Part shown: positions 54,068 to 63,043 of the stretch, one piece after another
Layout: the number at the start of each line of letters is the position of its first letter
Position numbering within the stretch: position 1 is the first letter of the stretch
Source: Comamonas koreensis
GTDB taxonomy: Bacteria > Pseudomonadota > Gammaproteobacteria > Burkholderiales > Burkholderiaceae_C
Direction: 5' to 3'
DNA length: 64,000 nt
Assembly (NCBI RefSeq): GCF_021026195.1
Contig: NZ_JAJNCT010000005.1
Coordinates: 87,170 to 151,169, forward strand
Position numbers and translations under genes: made by a program
The notes under the pieces: model-generated
The model's database searches: none
Seen by the model: only the letters and a program-made list of their open reading frames with translations
Told to the model about the DNA's origin: nothing

Positions 54068-55060
54068 TTACGACATCTTCAGATCGGCCAGTTTGGCCAG
54101 GCCACCCCAGATCTTCATGTCGGACTGGATGGAGCGGGCAAACTCTGCCGCCGGTTTGACGGCAGGCAGTGCCATGTTCTGGTCTTCAAACTTTTTGCGG
54201 ATATCGGCGCTCTGCGCCACCTGCACCAGGGCCTGGTTCAGCCGCTCCACCATCTCGGGGTTGGAGCTGCCAGCGGGCAAAAACATGCCATACCAGCCGT
54301 CCGCATCAAACTTGAAGCCCTGATCGGTGAACGTGGGCACCTGCGGCGTGGCCGGTGCGCGCTGTGTGCCCGTCACACCCACGGCCAGCAGCTTGCCATT
54401 GCGGATATGCGGCACGGGAGACGCGATGTCCATGAAGCCCATGGGAATGTTGTTGCCGATGATGTCGGACAGCTCGGTGGACAGCGCCTTGTAGGGCACA
54501 TGGTGGATGTCGATGCCGTAATGGGCCTTGAGGCCCTCCAGCGCCAGATGGCCCGAGGAGCCATTGCCCCAGGAGCCGCAGGACAGCTTGCCCGGGTTGG
54601 CCTTGGCATAGCGCACCAGGTCGGCCAAGGATGCAATGCCGGTCTCCGGATTGGCGACCAGAAAAATGCCCGACAGCCCAATCTGGCCCACCGGCAGCAG
54701 ATCACGCTGCGTGTCATAGGGCAGCTTGGGCTGGATAAAGGGGTTGATCACGATGGCCGACGACGGCGCAAACAGCACCGTATGCGCATCATTGCTTTTG
54801 ACGACAAAGTCATTGGCGATGATGCCGTTGGCACCCACCTTGTTTTCTACATAGAAGGGCTGGCCCAGCGCCGACTGCAGGCCGGGCGCCAGCAAGCGGG
54901 CAAACACATCGCCGCCCGATCCGGGCGAGCTGGTCACCACCAGGCGCACCGGCTTGCTCGGCCAGGGCGCGGCCGCCCGCGCCAGCGGAAGGGCTGCAGG
55001 CAGTGCGGCAGCCATGGCCGCCATCAGCAGGGTGCGGCGTTCGCTACGCAACTGGTTCAT
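54068..55060 (-). CDS. Bug/TctC-family periplasmic solute receptor 3
   Basis: A 330-residue receptor. The signal peptide has SERRTLLMAAMAA, again with paired arginines. Motifs are WPSKPVRLVVTSSPGSGGD, KFDADGWYGMFLPAG and GFMDIASPVPHIR, nearly the same as in receptor 2. ATG 55060 has AAGGAG seven bases upstream. It begins 23 bases after the CMD-like gene, so it belongs to the catabolic operon. Confidence 0.92.
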   Translation of the reverse strand: MNQLRSERRTLLMAAMAAALPAALPLARAAAPWPSKPVRLVVTSSPGSGGDVFARLLAPGLQSALGQPFYVENKVGANGIIANDFVVKSNDAHTVLFAPSSAIVINPFIQPKLPYDTQRDLLPVGQIGLSGIFLVANPETGIASLADLVRYAKANPGKLSCGSWGNGSSGHLALEGLKAHYGIDIHHVPYKALSTELSDIIGNNIPMGFMDIASPVPHIRNGKLLAVGVTGTQRAPATPQVPTFTDQGFKFDADGWYGMFLPAGSSNPEMVERLNQALVQVAQSADIRKKFEDQNMALPAVKPAAEFARSIQSDMKIWGGLAKLADLKMS

Positions 55061-55083
55061 GGTTGTCTCCTTGTCGTTCGATG

Positions 55084-55782
55084 TCATGCCGCCTCCAGCT
55101 CAGCCAGCACCGTGATGCCCAGCGCCGTGCCATGCACCGCCAGGTGCGCGCCCATCTGAATAACTTGCACCACCGCATCGCGCGCCACGCCCAGGCTCCG
55201 GGCCTGCTGCAGCGCTGCGCGCAAGGCCTCGGGCTGGCTGGCGGTAAAGCAGGCATGCAGCGCAATGGTGATCAGGCAGCGCTCGCCAGCGCTCAGGCCC
55301 TGGCCGTTTTCTGCGGTGCTGGCCAGCGCCTGCAGATGGCCAAAGTAGGCTGGGTCCATGGCCTGCAGCCGCGCCCACAGGTCGGGCTGCTGGCCGTCCA
55401 CGGTGCTGTCGGCCTGGGGTGGCAGACCATACACCTGGGCTACCTGGTCCAGCGCCGCCGCTGTCGCTCCTGCGCCTTGCAGGCAAACCAAGGTCAGCAC
55501 ATCCAGCAAGTCTTCATCGCTGGCGCCGCAGGCCAGCGCCTTTTGCATGTGCAGCTTCAAGCCGCTGGCAAACAAGTGGCTGGCAGAAGCATCGAGCGCC
55601 ACATAGACCAGCTCCACCATGCGCTCGCTCAGGCCGCCGCTGCGCGCCGGGTAGCCGGCATAGTGCGCATAGGCCTGCAAAAACGCCGGGCGGCGGGCCA
55701 GCAGTTGCGCATTCCAGGGCCGCCAGTAGCCACGCTCCTGGCGGTACAGCGCCTCGACGGCGGCGGTGTCCAGTTCAGCCAT
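55084..55782 (-). CDS. Carboxymuconolactone decarboxylase (CMD/AhpD-like) double-domain protein
   Basis: A 232-residue helical protein with two CMD-type halves. The first has LSERMVELVYVALDASASHL and HMQKALACGASDEDLLDVL; the second has LSAGERCLITIALHACF and ALQQARSLGVARDAV. The CxxC of AhpD peroxidases is absent (Ala/Ser at that point), so a lyase, isomerase or non-catalytic role is likelier than disulfide chemistry. It overlaps the double SDR by 8 bases and precedes receptor 3. Confidence 0.82.
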   Translation of the reverse strand: MAELDTAAVEALYRQERGYWRPWNAQLLARRPAFLQAYAHYAGYPARSGGLSERMVELVYVALDASASHLFASGLKLHMQKALACGASDEDLLDVLTLVCLQGAGATAAALDQVAQVYGLPPQADSTVDGQQPDLWARLQAMDPAYFGHLQALASTAENGQGLSAGERCLITIALHACFTASQPEALRAALQQARSLGVARDAVVQVIQMGAHLAVHGTALGITVLAELEAA

Positions 55783-57055
55783 GCTGGCTCTCCTTGCTGC
55801 CTGAGATATCCAGGCTCTGCCCGGTCACAAACTGCGCCTGCGCACCGGTCAGAAAACGGACCAGCGGCAGCAGTTGCGCCACTGCCGCCCCCGTGGTCTG
55901 TTCAGGCGACAGCAGCAGCGCATTGATGCGCAGGCCCTGCGTAGCCCATTCGCAGGCCAGGGTGGCGACCAACATGCGCGCTGCAGCCAGCGCCGTCTGG
56001 TGCTGCCAGGCGGGAACGCCCTGAGGGGCGCTAGCCGGCAGCAAGAGCAGCAGGCTGGCATCGCGCGCATGGGTGGCTGCAAACTGCTGGCCGGCGTTCA
56101 GCACCGCTTCCAGCAGATCGCCGACAGCAGGCGCCAGCGCCTGGGTGCTGACCACCCCTTGGCATCGCTCCCCTGTTGCAGCCGCATGCGCAGGCGCATC
56201 CGCCTTCAACGCTTGCAACCAGGCACCGTCACAAGCGGCATCACGACCTGCTTGCAGCTGCAGATGCAGCGGCGTCTGTAAAGGCGCAGGCACGGCCGTG
56301 CTCAGCGCGCAGCGGCTGCTGCCGCCGTAAATGCCCGATCCGCCATCGACCGACAGGACCTGGCCCGACAGCACATGCGCCTGCGGCTGCGCCAAGAACA
56401 CCAGCGCTGCGGCCATTTCTTCGGGCTCGGCCAGGCGGCCCAGGGGGATCTTGGCAACGGCATCGGCCAGTGCCAGGCGGCCGGCGTCCATCAGGCCCTG
56501 CACCAGCTCGGTACGCACAAAGCCGGGGCACAAGGTGCTCACACTCAGCTGCGGGTAGCGTTGTGCCAGGCTGTGCGACCAGGCAATCAGCCCGGCCTTG
56601 CTGGGGCTGTAGAGCCCGCGCCAGGGAATGGCCTTGTGCCCCGCGCCGGAGGACACATTGACAACGCGCGCATCCGGCTTCAGTCGCGGCAGGCAGGTGT
56701 CGAACAAGGCCTGCGGTGCCTGCAGGTTCAGCCGCAGCAGGCGCTGCCACTGTGCGGGCGCCTGCCCGGACAGCGGCCGGCCACTGCTGTCCGAGATACC
56801 GGCGTTGTTGACCAAGGCATCCAGCGCTGGCAGCTCCGCCAGTTGGCGGCCCAACTCGGCCAGCGCCTGCGCATCGGTCAGGTCCAGCGCAAAGGCCTGC
56901 GCGCTGGCCGCGCCTTGCGCCAGGCAGTGCTGGGGCAGCTCGGCAATCGCGGGGCTGATGTCGACCAGCAGGCAGTCCCAGCCCTGCTGCGCAAACTGCA
57001 GCGCGGCAGCGCGGCCAATGCCAGAGGCAGCACCGGTGATCAAGACAGCGGGCAT
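55775..57055 (-). CDS. SDR oxidoreductase fused to a degenerate second SDR domain
   Basis: The 426-residue protein has an intact classical SDR at 1-245: TGAASGIG (7-14), NNAG (83-86), a serine in NVSSGAG and Tyr149/Lys153 in YSPSKAG. From about 260 on, a second SDR half follows with no glycine motif. Where YxxxK is expected it has Trp350 and Thr354 (WQHQTALAAARML), yet it keeps the later LACEWATQGLRINALLLSP and QFVTGQSLDISG. The second half is thus probably non-catalytic. It follows the next SDR gene by 5 bases and overlaps the CMD gene by 8. Confidence 0.86.
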   Translation of the reverse strand: MPAVLITGAASGIGRAAALQFAQQGWDCLLVDISPAIAELPQHCLAQGAASAQAFALDLTDAQALAELGRQLAELPALDALVNNAGISDSSGRPLSGQAPAQWQRLLRLNLQAPQALFDTCLPRLKPDARVVNVSSGAGHKAIPWRGLYSPSKAGLIAWSHSLAQRYPQLSVSTLCPGFVRTELVQGLMDAGRLALADAVAKIPLGRLAEPEEMAAALVFLAQPQAHVLSGQVLSVDGGSGIYGGSSRCALSTAVPAPLQTPLHLQLQAGRDAACDGAWLQALKADAPAHAAATGERCQGVVSTQALAPAVGDLLEAVLNAGQQFAATHARDASLLLLLPASAPQGVPAWQHQTALAAARMLVATLACEWATQGLRINALLLSPEQTTGAAVAQLLPLVRFLTGAQAQFVTGQSLDISGSKESQHG

Positions 57056-57060
57056 AGGCT

Positions 57061-57831
57061 TCAGATGTTGGTGAAGGTAATGCCGCCATCCACCACCAAC
57101 GCCTGCGCGGTGGTGAACTGCGCAGCATCGCTGGCCAGGAAGCAGATCGTGCCGGCAATGTCGTCCACCGTGCCCAGGCGCCCCATCGGCGTCTTGGCCA
57201 CGCGGCCGGCATCGCGCTCGGCATTGCGGTTGCGTTGCGTGCCCTCGGTCGGCACGGCCGAGGGGCAAACCGCATTGACGCGGATGTTGCGCTCGCCCAG
57301 CTCCGCCGCCGCAGCGCGGGTAATGCCCAGCACGCCAGCCTTGATGCCCGAATACACCATCGAGCTGCCGGCAGAGCGCAGCGCCGCCACCGAGGCCACA
57401 TTGATGATGGCGCCACCGCGATCCGCATCCATGCGGGCAGCGGCGGCCTGAATGCCCCAGAGCACGGCCTTGAAGCCGATGTCCAGCATGCGATCCACCG
57501 TCTCGGGCATGATCTCGCTCACCGATTGGTAGCGCACCCAGGCGGCGTTGTTGACCAGAATGTCCAGCCGCTGGTGGCGGGCATAGGCCTCGTCCACGGC
57601 GGCGGTCATCTCTTCCCGCGTGGCCACGTTCTTCACCACGCCAAAGGCCTGGCCGCCTTGCGCGGTGATCGCGGCCACGGTTTCTTCAACCAGCGCCTCC
57701 TTCAAATCATTCACCGCCACCACCGCACCGCGCGCAGCCAGCTGCAGCGCCGTGGCACGGCCAATACCGGCACCGGCGCCGGTGATCAGGGCCACGCGGC
57801 CTTCCATATCTCTCGCGATTACCCCTGTCAT
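57061..57831 (-). CDS. Short-chain dehydrogenase/reductase
   Basis: The 256-residue protein has LITGAGAGIGRATAL, NNAAWVRY, a serine in NVASVAALRS and Tyr/Lys in VYSGIKAG. It ends with VVDGGITFTNI, as in many bacterial SDRs. In the operon it would oxidise the hydroxyacyl product made by the hydratase. It overlaps the small acyl-CoA dehydrogenase stop by four bases (ATGA). Confidence 0.92.
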   Translation of the reverse strand: MTGVIARDMEGRVALITGAGAGIGRATALQLAARGAVVAVNDLKEALVEETVAAITAQGGQAFGVVKNVATREEMTAAVDEAYARHQRLDILVNNAAWVRYQSVSEIMPETVDRMLDIGFKAVLWGIQAAAARMDADRGGAIINVASVAALRSAGSSMVYSGIKAGVLGITRAAAAELGERNIRVNAVCPSAVPTEGTQRNRNAERDAGRVAKTPMGRLGTVDDIAGTICFLASDAAQFTTAQALVVDGGITFTNI

Positions 57832-58793
57832 TGCGTCACCTCACAACGGTCGATAAAGTCAGCTCCCACGGCGCGCATCAGCGCACCGGCACCCAGGCTG
57901 GCGTCGAGCTTTTTGTGCTCGCGCAGGCTGCGGTGCAGCCCCAGCTCCCAGGTAAAGCCCATGCCGCCATGCAGGTGGATGGCCTTTTCCAGCACCCAGG
58001 CGCCCTGGTTCAAGGCAGCGGCCAAGGCGCTGTCCGCTTGGCGCGGATTGCCCCACTCATCCGGGCGCAGCGCACGCCAAGCCTGGGCGCTGGATGCCTC
58101 CAGCAGCAGGCGCATGCGCGCCAGGTGGTGGCGCACCGCCTGCTTGGCCGACAGCGGCCGGCCAAACTGCACGCGCGCCTGCAGGTAATCGGCAGTGCGC
58201 TCCAGCGCGCCGGCGCACAGCCCGTTCACATACTCGGCCCAAAGCAGCTTGATATCGGCACAAAAGGCCTGCGACTGCTGCGCGTCCAGGCTCAGCAGCG
58301 GCGTGGCACCGGTGGTGGATACCCACAGCTGGGGCACTTCCGGATCCAGCATTGCTTCTTCCTGGCAGCGCAGGGCCGCCTTGTCGTAGAGCGCAAAACC
58401 GGCATCGCTCTGCACCAGCACATAGTCGGCCTGCAGGCCATTGCGCGCCACCCCGCTCCAGTCGCCAGCGGCCTGCGCGGCCATCACCACGCACAGCGAT
58501 TTCTCACCGCGCAGCAGCTGGCCACCGGCCTGCGTGCCCTGCAGCGCCTTGCTGGCGGCAATCTGCTCGGGCAGGGGGTAGGACAGTTGCATCTGCCCGG
58601 CCACCCGCACCACCGGCATCGCGAATGCCAGCGGCAGGCCCAGGCCGCCCTGCTCCTCATCGGCGCAGATACCAAACAGGCCGGCATCGGCCATGGCGGC
58701 AGCCGCTTCGGCCGGGCCTTGCCCTTGCAGCGCTGCGATGACCGCCTGCGCCGCCTGCCCAAACTCCTCGGGCTGCAGCTCTTCACTTTGCAT
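57828..58793 (-). CDS. Acyl-CoA dehydrogenase, small subunit-like
   Basis: The 321-residue protein is shorter than usual ACADs (about 380-400). It lacks the normal N-terminal length but keeps EEQGGLGLPLAFA, ARVQFGRPLSAKQAVRHHLA and HLHGGMGFTWELGLHRSLRE. The second ATG (58793) has AGGGG six bases upstream; ATG 58799 is the alternative. It lies right after the large ACAD, and such pairs often form heterotetramers in which one subunit carries the active site. It overlaps the next SDR gene by four bases. Confidence 0.86.
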   Translation of the reverse strand: MQSEELQPEEFGQAAQAVIAALQGQGPAEAAAAMADAGLFGICADEEQGGLGLPLAFAMPVVRVAGQMQLSYPLPEQIAASKALQGTQAGGQLLRGEKSLCVVMAAQAAGDWSGVARNGLQADYVLVQSDAGFALYDKAALRCQEEAMLDPEVPQLWVSTTGATPLLSLDAQQSQAFCADIKLLWAEYVNGLCAGALERTADYLQARVQFGRPLSAKQAVRHHLARMRLLLEASSAQAWRALRPDEWGNPRQADSALAAALNQGAWVLEKAIHLHGGMGFTWELGLHRSLREHKKLDASLGAGALMRAVGADFIDRCEVTQ

Positions 58794-58803
58794 CGTCATC
58801 CCC

Positions 58804-60003
58804 TCAGTCCTTGGTCAGCTGTTGAATGCGCTGGGCAATGACGTCCAGCTGCACTTCGGTGGTCCCGGCATAGATGCTCTCGGCGCGCGAGAACAGGTAG
58901 GCCTGTGTGAAATGGGCCTTGGCGCGTTGCGCCAGCGCGCTGTGGCCAGGGTTGATATCGGCCACCAGCGCCAGCGCCAGCGACGCAAAGGCCTGGTGGC
59001 ATTCCGACCAGTAGAGCTTGGTGAGCGATCCGCGCGCACCAATCGGCTCGCCGGCCTGCAACTGCTCCACGCTGCGCTCGACCAGGCCCTTGTGGCCATC
59101 GATCTGGCTGACCACCTGGCCCACCGCCTGGCGCAGGCCCGGCTCTTGCAGGCGGCCACGCAGTGCGGGCTCGGACTGGTAGGCCCGCACCAACTGGCGC
59201 AGCTCGCACTCAAAACGCCAGGCGCGGTACATGCGGTTGGTGGCGCGCTCGATCGACAGCACGCGGATAGCCGCGCTCCAGCCTTCATCGGCAGCGCCCA
59301 GGCGGGCCGAATCGGGCACACGCACCTGGTCAAAAAACACCTCGGCAAAGGACTGCTTGTTGTCGATGGAGCGGATCGGCACCACGCGGATGCCGGGCGT
59401 GTCCATCGGCACCGCAAACATCAGCAGGCCCCGGTGCTTGTCGGCCACCGTGCCGGTGCGGGTCAGCAGCAGGCAGTAATGGGCCTTGGCGGCGCCGCTG
59501 GTCCAGATCTTCTGGCCCTGGATGAGCCAGTCATCGCCATCGGGCGTGGCCTTGGTGCGCAGCCGCGCCAGGTCCGATCCGGCCTCGGGCTCGGAAAAGC
59601 CCTGGCACCAGTACTCGCGCATCTCCAGAATCGCGGGCAGAAAGGCCTGTTTTTGCGCCTCGGTGCCCACGGCCATGATGATGGGGCCGGCCAGCTCCTT
59701 GCCGATCGAGCTGACGCTCTCGGGCATGGCCAGCGCGCCCACTTCCTTGTTCACCGCCAGGTGCTCGCGCAGGCTCAAGCCATGGCCGCCATAGGCGGTC
59801 GGCCAGGTCATGCCAGCCAGGCCCGCCTGGTACATGCGCGCTTCCCAGTCGCGGCACTCGTCCAGGCTGGGCGTGCGGTAGTCCACGCTGTCGGCGCGCA
59901 TATGGGCGGGCAAATGGCTGTGCAGCCATTCACGCGCATATTGCCGGTAGGCACCCGGGCCCGATGCGGCATCGGGGCGGGCGAAATTCTCTTCCTGTTT
60001 CAT
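58804..60003 (-). CDS. Acyl-CoA dehydrogenase, large subunit-like
   Basis: The 399-residue protein (from ATG 60003, MKQEENFARP) has MTWPTAYGGHGL, WCQGFSEPEAGSDLARLRT, DWLIQGQKIWTSGA and the C-terminal SIYAGTTEVQLDVIAQR. At the position of the usual catalytic Glu of MCAD-type enzymes (YEG) it has Ala379 (YAG), so a base must come from another site or from the partner subunit. It is 10 bases upstream of the small ACAD start. Confidence 0.88.
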   Translation of the reverse strand: MKQEENFARPDAASGPGAYRQYAREWLHSHLPAHMRADSVDYRTPSLDECRDWEARMYQAGLAGMTWPTAYGGHGLSLREHLAVNKEVGALAMPESVSSIGKELAGPIIMAVGTEAQKQAFLPAILEMREYWCQGFSEPEAGSDLARLRTKATPDGDDWLIQGQKIWTSGAAKAHYCLLLTRTGTVADKHRGLLMFAVPMDTPGIRVVPIRSIDNKQSFAEVFFDQVRVPDSARLGAADEGWSAAIRVLSIERATNRMYRAWRFECELRQLVRAYQSEPALRGRLQEPGLRQAVGQVVSQIDGHKGLVERSVEQLQAGEPIGARGSLTKLYWSECHQAFASLALALVADINPGHSALAQRAKAHFTQAYLFSRAESIYAGTTEVQLDVIAQRIQQLTKD

Positions 60004-60040
60004 CGCATAGTTCCGATCAAAGTCTCCGTGGCGTTGCACA

Positions 60041-62176
60041 TCAGGCCTGCGGCTGGGCCGCCACCATCAGTGCATCGACCGCAATCACGCCCTCGCCGGC
60101 GGACTGGACCAGCACCGGGTTCAGGTCGATCTCCGCGATCTCGCCGGCATAGGCCAGCGCCAGCTCCGACAGGCGCGCCACCGTGGCGGCCATGGCCTGC
60201 ACATCGGCAGCGGGCTGGCCGCGCACCCCTTGCAGCAGCGGGTAGAGCTTGAGCGAGGCAATCATCTGCAGCGCCTCGGCCTGCGTCACCGGTGCCACCT
60301 GCACCGCCACGTCCTTCAGCACCTCGGCATAGATGCCGCCCATGCCCACCATCACCACCGGGCCAAAGGCCGCGTCATGCGATATGCCGGTGATCATCTC
60401 GACACCGCCACCCACCATCGGCGCCACCAGCACGCCATCGATCTGCGCCTGCGGTGCGCGCTCGGCCACCCGCGCCAACAGCTGTGCATGGGCCGTGCGG
60501 GCCTGCGCGGCGCTGCGGATGTTGAGCTCCACGCCGCCGACTTCGGTCTTGTGGGCAATGTCGGGCGAGACAATCTTGAACACCACCGGGAAGCCGATCT
60601 GCTCGGCCGCAGCCACCGCTGCATCGGCGGACTGCACCACCTGCTCCTGCGTCACCGGCACACCGGCCCGCGCCAAAAAGGCCTTGGCATGGAACTCGTT
60701 GCGGAAGACCTGGGCATCCAGCGCCTCCCAGTTCTGCACGGCAGCGGGCGCGGTTGGGGGCTGGCCCAGCGTCTGGCCCAGGCGCACCATACCGGCCAAG
60801 CCACGGGCTGCCGCATCAATGGTCGGGAAGATCGCAATGCCCGCGTTGGCAATGCGCTCGGTCACATCGGCAGGGCCCTGGCCAATCAGCACGATCAGGC
60901 GGTCGGGGTAGTCGCGCCGGATCTGGGCCAGTGCCTCCTGGTACACACCGCTCAAACGCGGGTTGTGCAAGGACAGCGACAGCAGCAGCACCAGGGTGCT
61001 GCGCGATGCGTCTTCCAGCAAAGCGGTGAGCAGCTTGTACAAGATATCGGGCCGGCTGGACATCTGCGCCGTCGCATCCACCGGGTTGCGGGTGCCGGCC
61101 ACCGGCACGGCTTCCTGGATACGGGCACGGGTGGCGTCCGACAGCTCGGGCAGGTCCAGGACCGCCTGCACCATCGCATCGGCCATCATCACGCCAAAGC
61201 CGCCCGATGCCGCCACCAGGGTCACGCCCCGGTTGCGCGGCAGCAGTGCCTGCGGCACCACCGACAGCGCCGCCGTCAGCTCCACCATGTCTTCGATGGA
61301 CTGCACCGTTAGCGCACCGGCGCGGGTCAGCGCCGCTTCGATCACGGCATTCGATCCGGTCAGCGCGCCGGTGTGCGAGGCAGCAGCTGCCTGGCCTTGC
61401 TCGGTCGAACCGATCTTGAGCACCACCACCACCTTGCCGGCGGCGCGGGCTGCTTCCAGCGCCTGCAGCAGCTTGCTGCCATCGCGGCAGGTTTCCATGC
61501 AGCACAGGATGATGCGGGTCTGGCTGTCGCGGGCCAGCGCGGCAATGCCGTCGGCAATGTCCACATCGGCCTCATTGCCGGTCGCCATGAAGCGGCTGAT
61601 GCCCATGCCCCGGCGCACCACCGACTGCATCGTGAAGCTGCCCAGGTTGCCCGACTGCGAGACGATGCCCACATGGCCGGCGGCTGGCAGCTTCTCTTCC
61701 AGCGCCACCGAGAAAGAGCCAATCACCCGCTCCTCGATACCCACTGCACCCAGGCAATTAGGGCCCAGCACGCGGATCTGGCGCTCCCGCGCAATCTGGC
61801 TCAACTGCCGCTGCAGCGCTGCGCCCTCCTCCCCTGCTTCTATGAATCCGGACGACAGCACAATCGCTGCCTGCACCCCTTTGTCGGCGCAGTCGCTCAG
61901 CGCGGCGGGCGCCATGGCCGCCGGCACCGCGATGATGGCCAGCTCAGGCACCTGCGGCACATCGCGCACGCTGGTATAGGCGGGCAGCGACTGGATGCTG
62001 CCGCCCTTGGGATTGATGGGGAACACCGCGCCGGCAAAGCCATGCTTTTTGAGCAGATGCACGGGCCGCCCACCGATCTTGGTGGGATCGTCAGAGGCAC
62101 CAATGATGGCAATCGCGCGCGCATTGAAAAACGGATCAAGACCTGCACCGGGCTGCAGGCGGGTGGTTTGCAGCAT
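60041..62176 (-). CDS. Acetate--CoA ligase (ADP-forming)-type acyl-CoA synthetase, fused alpha and beta chains
   Basis: Activates a carboxylic acid to its CoA thioester with ATP, releasing ADP. The 711-residue protein has a CoA-binding Rossmann domain (AIAIIGASDDPTKIGG) and a SucD-like domain with GIVSQSGNLGSF. The phosphohistidine loop is AAAASHTGALTGS, and the C-terminal half is ATP-grasp (GFPVVFKIVSPDIAHKTEVGG). In this operon it probably activates the acid imported through the receptors. Reading order puts it right after the hydratase (2-base gap). Confidence 0.92.
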   Translation of the reverse strand: MLQTTRLQPGAGLDPFFNARAIAIIGASDDPTKIGGRPVHLLKKHGFAGAVFPINPKGGSIQSLPAYTSVRDVPQVPELAIIAVPAAMAPAALSDCADKGVQAAIVLSSGFIEAGEEGAALQRQLSQIARERQIRVLGPNCLGAVGIEERVIGSFSVALEEKLPAAGHVGIVSQSGNLGSFTMQSVVRRGMGISRFMATGNEADVDIADGIAALARDSQTRIILCCMETCRDGSKLLQALEAARAAGKVVVVLKIGSTEQGQAAAASHTGALTGSNAVIEAALTRAGALTVQSIEDMVELTAALSVVPQALLPRNRGVTLVAASGGFGVMMADAMVQAVLDLPELSDATRARIQEAVPVAGTRNPVDATAQMSSRPDILYKLLTALLEDASRSTLVLLLSLSLHNPRLSGVYQEALAQIRRDYPDRLIVLIGQGPADVTERIANAGIAIFPTIDAAARGLAGMVRLGQTLGQPPTAPAAVQNWEALDAQVFRNEFHAKAFLARAGVPVTQEQVVQSADAAVAAAEQIGFPVVFKIVSPDIAHKTEVGGVELNIRSAAQARTAHAQLLARVAERAPQAQIDGVLVAPMVGGGVEMITGISHDAAFGPVVMVGMGGIYAEVLKDVAVQVAPVTQAEALQMIASLKLYPLLQGVRGQPAADVQAMAATVARLSELALAYAGEIAEIDLNPVLVQSAGEGVIAVDALMVAAQPQA

Positions 62177-62178
62177 GC

Positions 62179-62949
62179 TCAGCGTCCTTTGAAAACAGGG
62201 GCGCGCTTTTCCAGGAAGGCCATGCGCGCTTCCTTGGCGTCGTCGGTCTTGGCCAGCGCCATCGTGAACTCCTGCTCAAAGCGGTAGGCATCGCGCTGGG
62301 GCATCAGGTCCACCATGTTGGCGGCACGCTTGGCGTAGATCACCGCCAGCGGTGCCTTCGACGCAATCTCGCGTGCCATCTCCATGGCCTTGGGCAGCAG
62401 CGCTTCGGGCGCCAGCACTTCTTCGACCACATTGCGCTGCAGCATCTCCTGGGCGGTCAGTCGCTGGCCGGTAAAGAACATGCGGCGCATCGTCGAGCGA
62501 CCCAGCAAGGTCTTGAGCATCGATGCCCCGCCGGCCAGGCCCACATTGATCTCGGGCATGCCAAAGGTCGCGTTCGACGAGGCGTAGAGAATGTCGCAGG
62601 CCGCAGCCAGGCCCATGCCTGCGCCCAGGGCCGTGCCGTTCACCGCTGCAATCACCGGCTTGGCGCATTCCTTGATCGCATTGCCGGTTTCGCGGGTGAT
62701 GCGGTTGTGTTCCAGAAAATCGCCGGCCACCTCGGCATTGGGGCGGTCCTTCAGATCAGCGCCAGCGCAGAACACCGAGCCGGAGCCGGTCAGCACCGCG
62801 CAGCGCACATCCTCACGCTCGGATATGGCATCAAAAATGGCCACCAGCTCGCGCCGCATCGCACGGTTGAGGGCATTGACGGGTGGGCGGTTCAAGGTCA
62901 CCAGGGCCACGCCATCGGCGACTTCCAGCAAAACGGATGGCTCAGACAT
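62179..62949 (-). CDS. Enoyl-CoA hydratase/isomerase (crotonase family)
   Basis: The 256-residue protein has LTGSGSVFCAGADLKDR, forming part of the oxyanion hole, and NGTALGAGMGLAAACDI. A Glu lies near the second catalytic position (GMPEINVGLAGG). Hydrates an unsaturated acyl-CoA, fitting between the ACAD pair and the SDRs. ATG 62949 has GGGGAGG five bases upstream; ATG 62967 is the alternative. First enzyme gene of the operon. Confidence 0.93.
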   Translation of the reverse strand: MSEPSVLLEVADGVALVTLNRPPVNALNRAMRRELVAIFDAISEREDVRCAVLTGSGSVFCAGADLKDRPNAEVAGDFLEHNRITRETGNAIKECAKPVIAAVNGTALGAGMGLAAACDILYASSNATFGMPEINVGLAGGASMLKTLLGRSTMRRMFFTGQRLTAQEMLQRNVVEEVLAPEALLPKAMEMAREIASKAPLAVIYAKRAANMVDLMPQRDAYRFEQEFTMALAKTDDAKEARMAFLEKRAPVFKGR

Positions 62950-63043
62950 GGCGGCCTCCCCGGACATTGGTTACAGCGGCGGTAACCGTTGGCTGGAAGG
63001 CGGCGCAGGGCGCAGCCTGCGCAATAGGCGCTATCACTTGCAT
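62942..63043 (-). CDS. Possible 33-residue leader peptide upstream of the hydratase gene
   Basis: ATG 63043 has a strong AAGGAG six bases upstream. The open frame MQVIAPIAQAAPCAAFQPTV continues to a stop at 62942-62944, overlapping the hydratase start in another frame. It has no protein match I recognise. It may be a translated leader that couples to the hydratase, or a remnant of a lost gene. Its ribosome-binding site resembles the AAGGAGACAAC used by the receptor genes. Confidence 0.4.
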   Translation of the reverse strand: MQVIAPIAQAAPCAAFQPTVTAAVTNVRGGRHV

